The notes under the pieces: model-generated
The model's database searches: none
Seen by the model: only the letters and a program-made list of their open reading frames with translations
What the model was told of the DNA's origin: nothing
In this document: positions 24,602-32,602 of the stretch, piece by piece
Position numbering within the stretch: position 1 is the stretch's first letter
How the letters are laid out: each line of letters opens with the position of its first letter
Position numbers and translations under genes: made by a program
Assembly (NCBI RefSeq): GCF_020715565.1
Contig: NZ_CP085839.1
Coordinates: 372,001-436,000 of the forward strand
DNA from: Nocardioides sp. Kera G14
GTDB lineage: Bacteria; Actinomycetota; Actinomycetes; Propionibacteriales; Nocardioidaceae
Direction: 5' to 3'
Length of the DNA stretch: 64,000 bases

Positions 24602-24764
24602 GACTTTCCCTCCCCGAGCGGGCTCCCTGTGCCGCCTTCTACCCCTCCAACGAGCCGGCAAACGCGACGCTACGAAACTCGGGACCAAGGTCCCAAGGGT
24701 CCTCGGTGAGGCCGATTCGGACTGCCGCGGCCGATGCGAGAGGATGGGCCGACGCAACGCCGTC

Positions 24765-24837
24765 GCCCCAGTAGCTCAGTGGATAGAGCAGCCGCCTCCT
24801 AAGCGAAAGGTCGCCAGTTCGACTCTGGCCTGGGGCA
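24765..24837 (+). tRNA. tRNA-Arg (anticodon CCT)
   Basis: 73-base cloverleaf, acceptor GCCCCAG/CTGGGGC, D arm GCTC/GAGC, T arm GCCAG/CTGGC, loop CTCCTAA with anticodon CCT. CCA is not encoded. The anticodon stem reads GCCGC against GCGAA, so positions 28-42 and 27-43 are C-A and G-A mismatches. Confidence 0.88.
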
Positions 24838-24897
24838 CAGTCTCCGCCTCCCGGGAGCTCTCGTCGCTTTGGGTGTTTCTCAGGGACCGGCGGCAGA

Positions 24898-26223
24898 ATG
24901 GGGAGGGTGACCGAGGTGGAGGATCGCGCTGACGCTGCGCCGCGCGACCCGCGCGTCGCGGTGCGACCGACCTCGCGCACCGGGCGGGGCAAGCGCCGGG
25001 CCAGGACCCGCCGGCGGCACACCGTCGCCAAGGTGCTGCTCTCCACGCTGGTGGTGCTCGCCCTCATCTCCGCCATGTCGGTGGCCTACTTCTACCGCCA
25101 CCTCAACGGCAACCTGAACCGCATCGACGTCACTGACGACATCCTCAGTGCACGCCCGACGAAGCCGGCGGACGTCGGCCCGAAGGGCCCGATCAACATC
25201 CTCGTGATGGGCACCGACACCCGCGACTGCGACGGCTGCAACATCGACGGGCTCAACGGCGAGGGAGGCTCGGACACGACGATCCTGTTGCACCTGTCGG
25301 CCGACCGGAAGTCGGCGTACGGCGTCTCCATCCCGCGCGACTCGCTCGTCGACCGGCCCGCGTGCAAGGACAAGGACGACAAGTCCGTCATCCACCCGGC
25401 CGCGACGCAGCAGATGTGGAACGCGGCCTACGCGATCGGCGGAGAGGCCTGCACGATCGCCCAGTTCGAGCAGAACACCCACATCAAGGTCGACCACTTC
25501 GTGTCGGTCAACTTCGGCAGCTTCAAGAACATGGTCGACGCGGTGGGCGGCGTCGAGGTCTGCGTCCCGGAGGACATCCACTCCGAGGAGTACGGCATCT
25601 TCATCAAGAAGGGGACGCGCAAGATCTCCGGCAAGGCGGCGCTGGCCTACGTACGCGTCCGCCACGGCATCGGGGACGGCTCCGACATCGGCCGCGTGAA
25701 GCGCCAACAGGCCTTCATCGGGGCGATGGTCAGCCAGGTCCTCTCCGCGGACACGCTGGCGAATCCCATCAAGGTGACGCGCTTCCTCGACGCGGCGACC
25801 AAGTCCCTCACCCTCGACATGGACATCACACAGCTCGCGAAGCTGGCGCTGCAGTTCAAGGGTGTCGGCAGCAGTGGCATCCGGTTCATCACCATCCCGT
25901 GGGAGCCCCCGTCGTGGGATCCGAACCGCGTCGTCTGGAAGCCGGAGGCCGCGGAGGTGTGGCGCAAGCTGCTCCACGACAAGCAGCTTCCCGCCGACCT
26001 GACGACTGACGCGATCAGCGTCAACCACCTTCCCGGACAGAGCGCAAGCCCCACGCCGACGCCGTCGGAGTCGCCCTCCACGTCGCCCTCGGAGAGCCCG
26101 TCCAGCAGCCCGTCGGAGAGTAGCTCCGCGACGTCGAGCCCTTCTCCGTCGCCGACGCTCGAGGCCAACGGCCGCACGGCGGAGGAGAACAAGGCGCTCG
26201 AGAACGCCGGTCTCTGCACATGA
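24898..26223 (+). CDS. LytR-CpsA-Psr family cell-wall glycopolymer ligase
   Basis: 441 residues. A basic cytoplasmic start (about 1-42) precedes one membrane helix (VAKVLLSTLVVLALISAMSVAYF). The LCP domain follows with INILVMGTDTR, SDTTILLHLSADRKSAYGVSIPRDSLV, VNFGSFKNMVDAVGGVEVCVPEDI, ALAYVRVRHGIGDGSDIGRVKRQQ. Such enzymes attach lipid-linked polymers (arabinogalactan, teichoic-type or capsule) to peptidoglycan. The C-terminal wall-spanning tail is Ser/Pro-rich (SPSTSPSESPSSSPSES). ATG 24898; a GTG at 24907 is possible. It overlaps the next small gene by four bases. Confidence 0.92.
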   Translation: MGRVTEVEDRADAAPRDPRVAVRPTSRTGRGKRRARTRRRHTVAKVLLSTLVVLALISAMSVAYFYRHLNGNLNRIDVTDDILSARPTKPADVGPKGPINILVMGTDTRDCDGCNIDGLNGEGGSDTTILLHLSADRKSAYGVSIPRDSLVDRPACKDKDDKSVIHPAATQQMWNAAYAIGGEACTIAQFEQNTHIKVDHFVSVNFGSFKNMVDAVGGVEVCVPEDIHSEEYGIFIKKGTRKISGKAALAYVRVRHGIGDGSDIGRVKRQQAFIGAMVSQVLSADTLANPIKVTRFLDAATKSLTLDMDITQLAKLALQFKGVGSSGIRFITIPWEPPSWDPNRVVWKPEAAEVWRKLLHDKQLPADLTTDAISVNHLPGQSASPTPTPSESPSTSPSESPSSSPSESSSATSSPSPSPTLEANGRTAEENKALENAGLCT

Positions 26224-26405
26224 GCGACGCCTCCGCCCGTACGCCGACGCCCGAGCCGGAGTGGAAGCGCCGGCGTCGCCTCGCCGAGATCTTCGGGGAC
26301 GTCCTCCCCGAGACCACCTCCGACGATCGTGAGCAGCCGCGCGAGCAGCGTGGTTCCGACCAGTGGCTCAAGGAGCAGAAGCCGCCCCACCACGGCAACG
26401 TCTGA
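26220..26405 (+). CDS. Small charged hypothetical protein
   Basis: 61 residues, very hydrophilic: WKRRRRLAEIFGDVLPETTSDDREQPRE and SDQWLKEQKPPHHG. The pattern RRRRLAEIFGDVLPE...WLxxQxPPHHG is common in short actinobacterial proteins of unknown function. ATGA overlap with the LCP gene makes co-translation likely. Confidence 0.75.
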   Translation: MSDASARTPTPEPEWKRRRRLAEIFGDVLPETTSDDREQPREQRGSDQWLKEQKPPHHGNV

Positions 26406-26476
26406 GAGCCCCTGACCGCTCCGGCCCTGTGGACAACCCCGGACGCTGAGCGAGGATCCGACCTAGCCTCGCGGCC

Positions 26477-26980
26477 ATGGTTTCTCGGGACTCGCTCCAC
26501 CGGCGCCTGCGCCGGCTCGTGCTCGGCCACCGGCGACTCCTGGCCGGGCTGCTCGCGGCTGTCGCGGTCGGCGCCGGCCTGCAGGTGCTGCGACCGCCTC
26601 AGCCTGAGCCATCGGTGGTCGAGGCGCCGCCGGCCTCCCTGGGCGCCCGCCTCGGCGCGGCCCATCCCGGCCTGGTCCCCATTCCGGTGCGGCTGCCCGA
26701 CGCCGGCATGGCCGACCTGCTGGAGCCGGGGGACAGGCTGACCGTCCTCGCCACGGACACCTCGGGAGCAGGCGACGCGACATCGGCCGGGACCGTGGCC
26801 GTTGCTGACGACGTACTGGTGCTGGACGTGCCACGATCGGGGTCATCGACGAGTGCAGAAAACGGCGTCATGGACTCGGCCGCAGGACGTCTCGTCATCA
26901 TCGGAGTCGAGGCGAGTGCCGTCGGACCGGTGACCAATGCCGCGGTGAGGAGTGTTCTCACCTTCAGCTGGGATCACTAG
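26477..26980 (+). CDS. SAF-domain protein, CpaB/RcpC-like
   Basis: 167 residues. A basic start and one N-terminal membrane segment (LLAGLLAAVAVGAGLQVL) precede a SAF-like region: LVPIPVRLPDAGMADLLEPGDRLTVLAT and TVAVADDVLVLDVP, then GRLVIIGVEASAVGPVTNAAVRSVLTFSW. CpaB/RcpC proteins act in Flp/Tad pilus secretion, but no other tad gene is here. Gene 26477 to 26980 stands alone between the LCP unit and mscL. Confidence 0.75.
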   Translation: MVSRDSLHRRLRRLVLGHRRLLAGLLAAVAVGAGLQVLRPPQPEPSVVEAPPASLGARLGAAHPGLVPIPVRLPDAGMADLLEPGDRLTVLATDTSGAGDATSAGTVAVADDVLVLDVPRSGSSTSAENGVMDSAAGRLVIIGVEASAVGPVTNAAVRSVLTFSWDH

Positions 26981-27037
26981 GTTCGACCTGCTCGGGGGTC
27001 TCCGGAACCCACATCACTGGATCACAGGAGAACAGCT

Positions 27038-27394
27038 ATGAATGGCTTCAAGAAGTTCCTGCTGCAGGGCGACCTGGTGTCGCTGGCCGTCGCCTTCGTC
27101 ATCGGCGGTGCCTTCGCGACGGTCGTCAAGGCCATGGTGACGGTCATCATGGACCTGGTCGGCAAGGCCGGCGGTACGCCTGACTTCTCGTCCTACCACC
27201 CGGGTGGCGTCCACGTCGGGGCGCTGATCACCGCGCTCATCGCGTTCGTCGTCCTGGCGGCGATCGTGTACTTCGCCATCGTGGCGCCCTACACGAAGGC
27301 CAAGGAGCGCTTCTTCCCCGAGCCGGAGCCGGGCGCCACCGAGCTCGACGTGCTCAACGAGATCCGCGACCTGCTGGCCGCCAAGAACGTCTGA
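27038..27394 (+). CDS. mscL: Large-conductance mechanosensitive channel MscL
   Basis: 118 residues. N-terminal amphipathic start MNGFKKFLLQGDLVSLAVAFVIGGAFATVVKAMV leads to the first membrane helix; a second (ALITALIAFVVLAAIVYFAIV) follows a short periplasmic loop, then a charged C-terminal helix. This is the standard MscL plan; the pentameric channel releases solutes on osmotic downshock. ACAGGAGA precedes the ATG. Confidence 0.92.
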   Translation: MNGFKKFLLQGDLVSLAVAFVIGGAFATVVKAMVTVIMDLVGKAGGTPDFSSYHPGGVHVGALITALIAFVVLAAIVYFAIVAPYTKAKERFFPEPEPGATELDVLNEIRDLLAAKNV

Positions 27395-27395
27395 G

Positions 27396-27710
27396 TCAGT
27401 CGCTCGACGACGACGAGGTCGTCGATGACGAGGACGCTGCCGCGCCCGCTCCCGCGCTGGGGGCGGGCGTCGTGCTTGCGCCGGCCTTGTCGGAGCTGCC
27501 CGAGCCGTTCGAGCTTCCGGAGTCGGCTGAGGAGCTGCGTGAGTCGTTGCGGTAGAAGCCGCTGCCCTTGAAGACGACGCCGACGGCGTTGTAGAGCTTG
27601 CGCAGCCGGCCCGAGCACTGCGGGCACTCGGTGAGTGAGGCCTCGGAGAAGCTCTGCACCTGCTCGAATGCGTGGCCACACTCGGTGCAGGCGTACTGGT
27701 AGGTCGGCAC
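27396..27710 (-). CDS. FmdB-family zinc-ribbon protein
   Basis: 104 residues from GTG 27710. The N-terminal ribbon PTYQYACTECGHAFEQVQSFSEASLTECPQCSGRLRKLYNAVGVVFKGSGFY has two CxxC pairs, diagnostic of FmdB putative regulatory proteins. The last 45 residues are a Ser/Ala/Thr-rich disordered tail. An ATG upstream (27740) would add ten residues without clear support. It is convergent with mscL, one base apart. Function of the family is not settled. Confidence 0.85.
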   Translation of the reverse strand: MPTYQYACTECGHAFEQVQSFSEASLTECPQCSGRLRKLYNAVGVVFKGSGFYRNDSRSSSADSGSSNGSGSSDKAGASTTPAPSAGAGAAASSSSTTSSSSSD

Positions 27711-27772
27711 GGTCACTCCTTCAGGGATCAGGCTTGGCACTCAGGCGTTGCGAGTGCCAAGAATATAGACGC

Positions 27773-28354
27773 TCAGGAGAAGAGCGTGATTCCCGAGGGC
27801 GTGAGCGCGCCGGTCACGGGCCGGTCGTGCACCTCGGTCGGTACGTCGACCCCGACCTCCTCCGGATAGAGCACGATCCACACGTCGGTCCCAGGCGTCA
27901 CGCGGGCGAGCGCCCGGTCGTAGGAGCCGCCACCGCGACCGAGTCGCTCGCCGGTCCTCGAGACGGCCAGGCCGGGAACGAGGACGAGGTCGGCGCCCAC
28001 GACCGCCTCGGGGCCGAGCAGCGGACCGTCCGGCTCGAGCAGCCCGCGGCGAGCGGGGACCAGTCGCCCGGTGTGGACCGCCCACTCGAGGTCGTTGTCC
28101 GGCAGCAGCACCGGAAGGATCACGCGCTTGCCGGCGAGCAGCAGGGCGTCGAGCAGGTGACCGGTGCCCGGCTCGGAGCCGATGGAGACGTAGGCGGCCA
28201 CGGTCGCGGCCCGGCGTACGACCGGATGCGCCATCGCCACACTGCTCAGGTCGCGCGCGGATCGGCCGATCTGCACGAGGGAGTGGCGGTTGCGGGAGGT
28301 GAGTAACTGGTCACGTAACGCCGTTTTTCCAGCGCTCGGTTCCCACTTGCTCAC
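27773..28354 (-). CDS. 5-formyltetrahydrofolate cyclo-ligase
   Basis: 193 residues. The enzyme converts 5-formyl-THF to 5,10-methenyl-THF with ATP. Seen: SKWEPSAGKTALRDQLL at the start (ATP-binding Lys/Arg), EPGTGHLLDALLLAGKRVILPVLLPDNDLEW and the glycine-rich signature LVLVPGLAVSRTGERLGRGGGSYDR. It diverges from the UGPase gene with 23 bases between starts. Confidence 0.92.
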   Translation of the reverse strand: MSKWEPSAGKTALRDQLLTSRNRHSLVQIGRSARDLSSVAMAHPVVRRAATVAAYVSIGSEPGTGHLLDALLLAGKRVILPVLLPDNDLEWAVHTGRLVPARRGLLEPDGPLLGPEAVVGADLVLVPGLAVSRTGERLGRGGGSYDRALARVTPGTDVWIVLYPEEVGVDVPTEVHDRPVTGALTPSGITLFS

Positions 28355-28377
28355 GACAGCACCCTACGATCGCCCCT

Positions 28378-29760
28378 ATGGGTAGCGCAGGGCTGCAGCA
28401 GGCCACCGCCAAGATGCGGGAGGCGGGCGTGGACAAGGTCGCGATTGAGACCTTTGCCCACTATTACCGCCTGTTGGAGCACGGTGAGACCGGGATGATT
28501 CCGGAATCGTCCATTGAGCCCCTCGACATGCCGGCCTTGGCCGATGTCGAGGTCGATGACGCAGCCGCGGTCGACGCGCTGCGTGCCACGGTGGTGATCA
28601 AGCTCAACGGTGGTCTAGGGACCTCGATGGGCATGGACCGCGCCAAGTCGCTGCTCTGTGTGCGCAAGGGCCTCTCCTTCCTGGACGTGACCGCACGGCA
28701 GATCCTGCACCTGCGCCAAGCCCACCAGGCGCCCCTGCCGATCCTCTTCATGAACTCCTTCCGCACCACCGGCGACACCCTCGCCGCGCTGGCGCGGTAC
28801 ACCGAGCTGCCCGTGGAGGGCCTGCCGCTGGAGTTCCTGCAGAACATGGAGCCCAAGCTCCTGGAGTCCGACCTCACGCCGGTGGAGTGGCCCAAGGACC
28901 CGACCCAGGAGTGGTGTCCGCCCGGTCACGGTGACCTCTACACCGCCCTGCGGGGCACCGGCCTGCTCGACCAGCTCATCGACGAGGGCTTCCGTTACGT
29001 CTTCGTCTCCAACTCCGACAACCTCGGTGCCACCCCGGACCCCAAGGTCGCGGGCTGGTTCGCCGGCAGCGGCGCCCCGTTCGCGATCGAGGCCGTCAAG
29101 CGCACCCCGAGCGACCGCAAGGGCGGTCACTTCGCCCGCCGGAAGTCCGACGGCCGGATCGTGCTGCGCGAGACCGCGCAGACGCTGCCCGAGGACCGCT
29201 CCGCGCTGGCCAACCTGGACAAGCACCGCTTCATGTCCACCAACAACCTCTGGTTCGACCTCGTCGCGATGCGGGACACCCTCGACGCCCGCGGCGGGAT
29301 CCTCGGCCTGCCGCTCATCCGCAACGTGAAGAACGTCGACCCCGCCGACCCCAAGAGCCCGAAGGTCGTGCAGATCGAGACCGCCATGGGTGCCGCGATC
29401 GAGGTCTTCGAGGGCGCCACCCTGATCGAGGTCGGCCGCAACCGGTTCGTCCCGGTCAAGACCACCAACGACCTCCTCGTGCTCCGCTCCGACGTCTACG
29501 ACATGGGCGCCGACTTCGTCCTGGACCAGACCGTGGAGGAGATCCCCTACATCGACCTCGACGACAACTACTACAAGCTCGTCTCCGAGTTCGAGAAGCG
29601 GTTCCCCGACGGCACCCCCTCGCTGAAGAAGGCCAACGCCCTCAAGGTCAAGGGCGACTTCACCTTCGGACGCGGCGTCCAGGTCATCGGCGAGGTCGAG
29701 CTCAGCGGCGCCGGCGCACAACGGGTCGACCCCGACTCGGTACTGTCGTCTGGTGCCTGA
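28378..29760 (+). CDS. UTP-glucose-1-phosphate uridylyltransferase, eukaryotic-type
   Basis: 460 residues. It makes UDP-glucose. The nucleotide-binding motif VVIKLNGGLGTSMGMDRAKSLL and the segments HGDLYTAL, VFVSNSDNLGATPD and KHRFMSTNNLWFDL are those of the UDPGP family found in eukaryotes and some actinobacteria, not of GalU. Its last eight bases overlap moeA/glp. Position before a gephyrin-like gene is shared with galU in mycobacteria. Confidence 0.93.
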   Translation: MGSAGLQQATAKMREAGVDKVAIETFAHYYRLLEHGETGMIPESSIEPLDMPALADVEVDDAAAVDALRATVVIKLNGGLGTSMGMDRAKSLLCVRKGLSFLDVTARQILHLRQAHQAPLPILFMNSFRTTGDTLAALARYTELPVEGLPLEFLQNMEPKLLESDLTPVEWPKDPTQEWCPPGHGDLYTALRGTGLLDQLIDEGFRYVFVSNSDNLGATPDPKVAGWFAGSGAPFAIEAVKRTPSDRKGGHFARRKSDGRIVLRETAQTLPEDRSALANLDKHRFMSTNNLWFDLVAMRDTLDARGGILGLPLIRNVKNVDPADPKSPKVVQIETAMGAAIEVFEGATLIEVGRNRFVPVKTTNDLLVLRSDVYDMGADFVLDQTVEEIPYIDLDDNYYKLVSEFEKRFPDGTPSLKKANALKVKGDFTFGRGVQVIGEVELSGAGAQRVDPDSVLSSGA

Positions 29761-31000
29761 CACCTCCCCGCTCTCGGTCGAGGAGTACCGCGACAAGGTC
29801 CTGGCCGACCTGACCCCGCTCGCGGCCTATCCGATGCCGCTGCTCGAGACCCTGGGTCTCGCGGCCGCGACGGACGTGACCGCGCTCGTCTCGCTGCCCG
29901 GCTTCGACAACTCCTCGATGGACGGATACGCCGTGGCATGGCGCGACGTCGCCACTGCCTCGGAGGGGTCGCCCGTCGTGCTACCCGTGGTCGGCGAGAA
30001 CGCCGCGGGTGCCGCCACGCTCCTCGCACTCCCGCCCAGGGCCGCCGGCAAGATCATGACCGGGGCGCCGCTGCCGGTCGGTGCAGACACCGTCGTGCCC
30101 TACGAGTGGACCGATCGAGGTGTCGCCTCGGTGACGATCACCCAGGCCCCGTCGGGACAGGGTCAGCACGTGCGGCGTGAGGGTGACGACGTACGCCGGG
30201 ACGACCTGATCCTCTCCGCCGGCACGATCCTGGGGCCGCGCCAGCTCGGGCTCCTCGCGGCGACCGGCCATGCGTCGGTGCCCGCCCGTCCGCGGCCGCG
30301 TGTGGTCGTGCTCTCGACGGGCAGCGAGCTGCGTGAGCCGGGCAGGCCGCTGGGCCCTGACTCGATCCACGACTCGAACTCGTTCCTCCTCGCGGCTGCG
30401 GCCAAGGCGGCCGGTGCGATCGCCTACCGCGTCGGGATCGTCCCCGACGAGCCCGACGCCTTCCTCGAGGCGCTCGACGACCAGCTGGTGCGGGCGGATC
30501 TCGTGGTCACGTCCGGCGGGGTGTCGGCAGGTGACTACGACGTCGTCAAGGAGGCGCTCGCGCCCCGCGGCGTCTGGTTCGGCCCGGTCGCCATGCAGCC
30601 CGGCAAGCCCCAGGGGTTCGGGTACGTCGGCGCCGACCGCGAGGACCCCGTGCCCGTCTTCGCGCTGCCCGGCAATCCCGTCTCCGCCTACGTCTCCTTC
30701 CAGCTCTTCGTCCGCCCCGCGCTGCGGCGGCTGATGGGCGTCTACCCCGAGGCGCCGACCACGGCGACCGCGCGGCTCACCGAGCCGGTCAGTTCGATGC
30801 CGGGGCGTCGTCAGTTCCTGCGCGGCGTGCTCGGCAGTGACGCCGCAGACGGCCCTGGCCGGACCGTCTCGGTCGCCGGCGGCGCGGCCTCCCACCTCCT
30901 CGGTGACCTTGCCGTCGCCACCTGCCTGATCGTGATCCCCGAAGAGGTGACCGCACTGCCCGAGGGCGCCGAGGTGGAGGTGCTGGCCTTCGATGACTGA
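29753..31000 (+). CDS. glp: MoeA/gephyrin family protein, probable divisome factor Glp
   Basis: 415 residues, GTG start overlapping the UGPase end. MoeA motifs are FDNSSMDGYAV, MTGAPLPVGADTVVPYE, VVLSTGSELREPG, VVTSGGVSAGDYD and ALPGNPVSAYVSFQLFVRPALRR. MoeA inserts molybdate into molybdopterin. In Corynebacterium the equivalent gene, placed between galU and rimJ and near glpR, encodes Glp, a gephyrin-like protein that binds FtsZ and the membrane receptor GlpR. The same neighbours occur here, so Glp is the preferred reading. It may also serve the formate dehydrogenase cofactor. Sequence alone does not separate the two roles. Confidence 0.85.
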   Translation: MPDTSPLSVEEYRDKVLADLTPLAAYPMPLLETLGLAAATDVTALVSLPGFDNSSMDGYAVAWRDVATASEGSPVVLPVVGENAAGAATLLALPPRAAGKIMTGAPLPVGADTVVPYEWTDRGVASVTITQAPSGQGQHVRREGDDVRRDDLILSAGTILGPRQLGLLAATGHASVPARPRPRVVVLSTGSELREPGRPLGPDSIHDSNSFLLAAAAKAAGAIAYRVGIVPDEPDAFLEALDDQLVRADLVVTSGGVSAGDYDVVKEALAPRGVWFGPVAMQPGKPQGFGYVGADREDPVPVFALPGNPVSAYVSFQLFVRPALRRLMGVYPEAPTTATARLTEPVSSMPGRRQFLRGVLGSDAADGPGRTVSVAGGAASHLLGDLAVATCLIVIPEEVTALPEGAEVEVLAFDD

Positions 31001-31496
31001 CACGCCGAATGGGCCCTCGGTCACGCCCGAAAGGGGCCTTACGCACCTTGACGAGACCGGCGCCGCCCGAATGGTGGACGTGACGGCGAAGGACGTCACC
31101 GATCGGAGCGCCGTGGCCACCGGACGGGTGCTCGTGTCGGCCGAGGTCGTGGCACTCCTCCGCGGCGAGGGCGTGCCCAAGGGTGATGCCCTCGGGGTCG
31201 CCCGGATCGCCGGCATCATGGGCGCCAAGCGCACCCCCGAGCTGGTCCCGCTCTGCCACCCGCTCGCGATCAGCGGAGTCAGCGTCGACATGAAGGTGCT
31301 CGACGACGCCGTCGCGATCACCGCGACCGTCCGCACCACCGATCGGACGGGCGTCGAGATGGAGGCGCTCACCGCCGTCTCCGTCGCCGCGCTCACCGTC
31401 GTCGACATGGTGAAGGCGGTCGACAAGGGCGCGGTCATCACCGACATCCGGGTCGAGTCCAAGACGGGCGGCAAGAGCGGCTCATGGCAGCGCTGA
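30993..31496 (+). CDS. moaC: Cyclic pyranopterin monophosphate synthase MoaC
   Basis: 167 residues. MoaC acts in the first step of molybdopterin synthesis. Seen: LTHLDETGAARMVDVTAKDVTDRSAVA, LCHPLAISGVSVDM and DRTGVEMEALTAVSVAALTVVDMVKAVDK with the family's conserved residues. The first 16 residues (TPNGPSVTPERG) are extra compared with the usual MoaC start, and the DNA there may be a small inserted element. Overlaps glp by eight bases and mog by 13. Confidence 0.93.
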   Translation: MTDTPNGPSVTPERGLTHLDETGAARMVDVTAKDVTDRSAVATGRVLVSAEVVALLRGEGVPKGDALGVARIAGIMGAKRTPELVPLCHPLAISGVSVDMKVLDDAVAITATVRTTDRTGVEMEALTAVSVAALTVVDMVKAVDKGAVITDIRVESKTGGKSGSWQR

Positions 31497-31963
31497 AGGC
31501 CGGAGTCGTCGTCGCGTCCAACCGCGCGGCCGCCGGGATCTATGAGGACGTCACCGGTCCGCTGATCGTCGACTTCCTTGCAGGGATGGGCTTCTCGGTG
31601 TCACCGGCCGCCGTCGTGCCGGACGGTCAGCCGGTGGGACAGGCGATCTCGACGTACGTCATGCAGGGTGCGCGGCTCGTCCTCACCACGGGTGGCACCG
31701 GCCTGACGCCGACCGACGAGACACCCGAGGTCACCCGACCGTTGCTCGACCGCGAGGTGCCCGGCATCGCCGAGGCGATCCGTGCCGCAGGCATCGCGAA
31801 GGGCGTGCCGAGCGCGATGCTGTCGCGGGGCGTGGCCGGCACGATCGGTGACTGTCTGGTCGTGAACCTTCCCGGGTCGCGCGGGGGAGTGAGCGACGCG
31901 CTCGAGACCCTGCGTCCGGTGCTCGAGCATGCCCTCGCCCAGATCCTCGGCAGCGACCACTGA
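31484..31963 (+). CDS. mog: Molybdopterin adenylyltransferase MogA/MoaB
   Basis: 159 residues. It adenylates molybdopterin ahead of metal insertion by MoeA. Seen: GVVVASNRAAAGIYEDVTGPLIVDFL, LVLTTGGTGLTPTDETPEVTRPLLDREVPGIAEAIR and VVNLPGSRGGVSDALETLRPVLEHAL. ATG overlaps the end of moaC. Confidence 0.92.
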   Translation: MAALKAGVVVASNRAAAGIYEDVTGPLIVDFLAGMGFSVSPAAVVPDGQPVGQAISTYVMQGARLVLTTGGTGLTPTDETPEVTRPLLDREVPGIAEAIRAAGIAKGVPSAMLSRGVAGTIGDCLVVNLPGSRGGVSDALETLRPVLEHALAQILGSDH

Positions 31964-31977
31964 GCCGCGACGACCCG

Positions 31978-32583
31978 ATGACCACCCCCAAGCTCTGGCC
32001 TGCGACCCTGCACTCAGGCGAGGTCGCCGTCCGGCCGCTGGCGATGCGCGACGGCATGGCGTGGGCGACCGCGCGCCGTCGTAGCGCCGCCTGGCTCGCG
32101 CCCTGGGATGCGACCGTCCCGCCCGGCGGCGACGCGCGTCCTGCCACCTTCGCCGCCCTCGTACGCCGACAGCGCAGGGCTGCACGCCGCGGCACCACCC
32201 TGCCCTTCGCCGTCGACGTCGACGGCCGCTTCGCCGGTCAGGTGACGGTCTCCAACATCGTGCGCGGCTCGGCGATGTTCGCCTCGGTCGGTTACTGGAT
32301 CGACGTCTCCTTCGCCGGACGCGGTGTGATGCCACGCGCGGTGGCGCTCGTGATCGACCACTGCTTCGCGGCCGGGCTGCACCGGATCGAGGTGTCGATC
32401 CGACCCGAGAACGCCAACTCGCTGCGCATCGTGGAGAAGCTCGAGATCGGGCAGGTCGGCTACTCGCCGCGCTACCTGCACATCGACGGCGAGTGGCGGG
32501 ACCACATGAACTTCGCCATCACGCGCGAGGAATGGCCGCCGGGTGGCCTCATCGGGCGTGTCGAGTCACACCAGTCACACTGA
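31978..32583 (+). CDS. GNAT acetyltransferase, RimJ-like
   Basis: 201 residues with RimJ/RimL layout: VAVRPLAMRDGMAWATARRRSAAWLAPWDAT, then acetyl-CoA fold GYWIDVSFAGRGVMPRAVALVIDHCFAAGLHRIEVSIRPENANSLRIVEKL. The neighbour order glp...rimJ-like...glpR is conserved in actinobacteria. The target (often a protein N-terminus) is not known from sequence. Confidence 0.88.
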   Translation: MTTPKLWPATLHSGEVAVRPLAMRDGMAWATARRRSAAWLAPWDATVPPGGDARPATFAALVRRQRRAARRGTTLPFAVDVDGRFAGQVTVSNIVRGSAMFASVGYWIDVSFAGRGVMPRAVALVIDHCFAAGLHRIEVSIRPENANSLRIVEKLEIGQVGYSPRYLHIDGEWRDHMNFAITREEWPPGGLIGRVESHQSH

Positions 32584-32602
32584 TCGCACTTAATCTCAAT
32601 GC

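Noticed and set aside
26477..26980. Part of a Tad/Flp pilus cluster
   Set aside because: A single SAF-domain gene without tadA, tadB or flp nearby.
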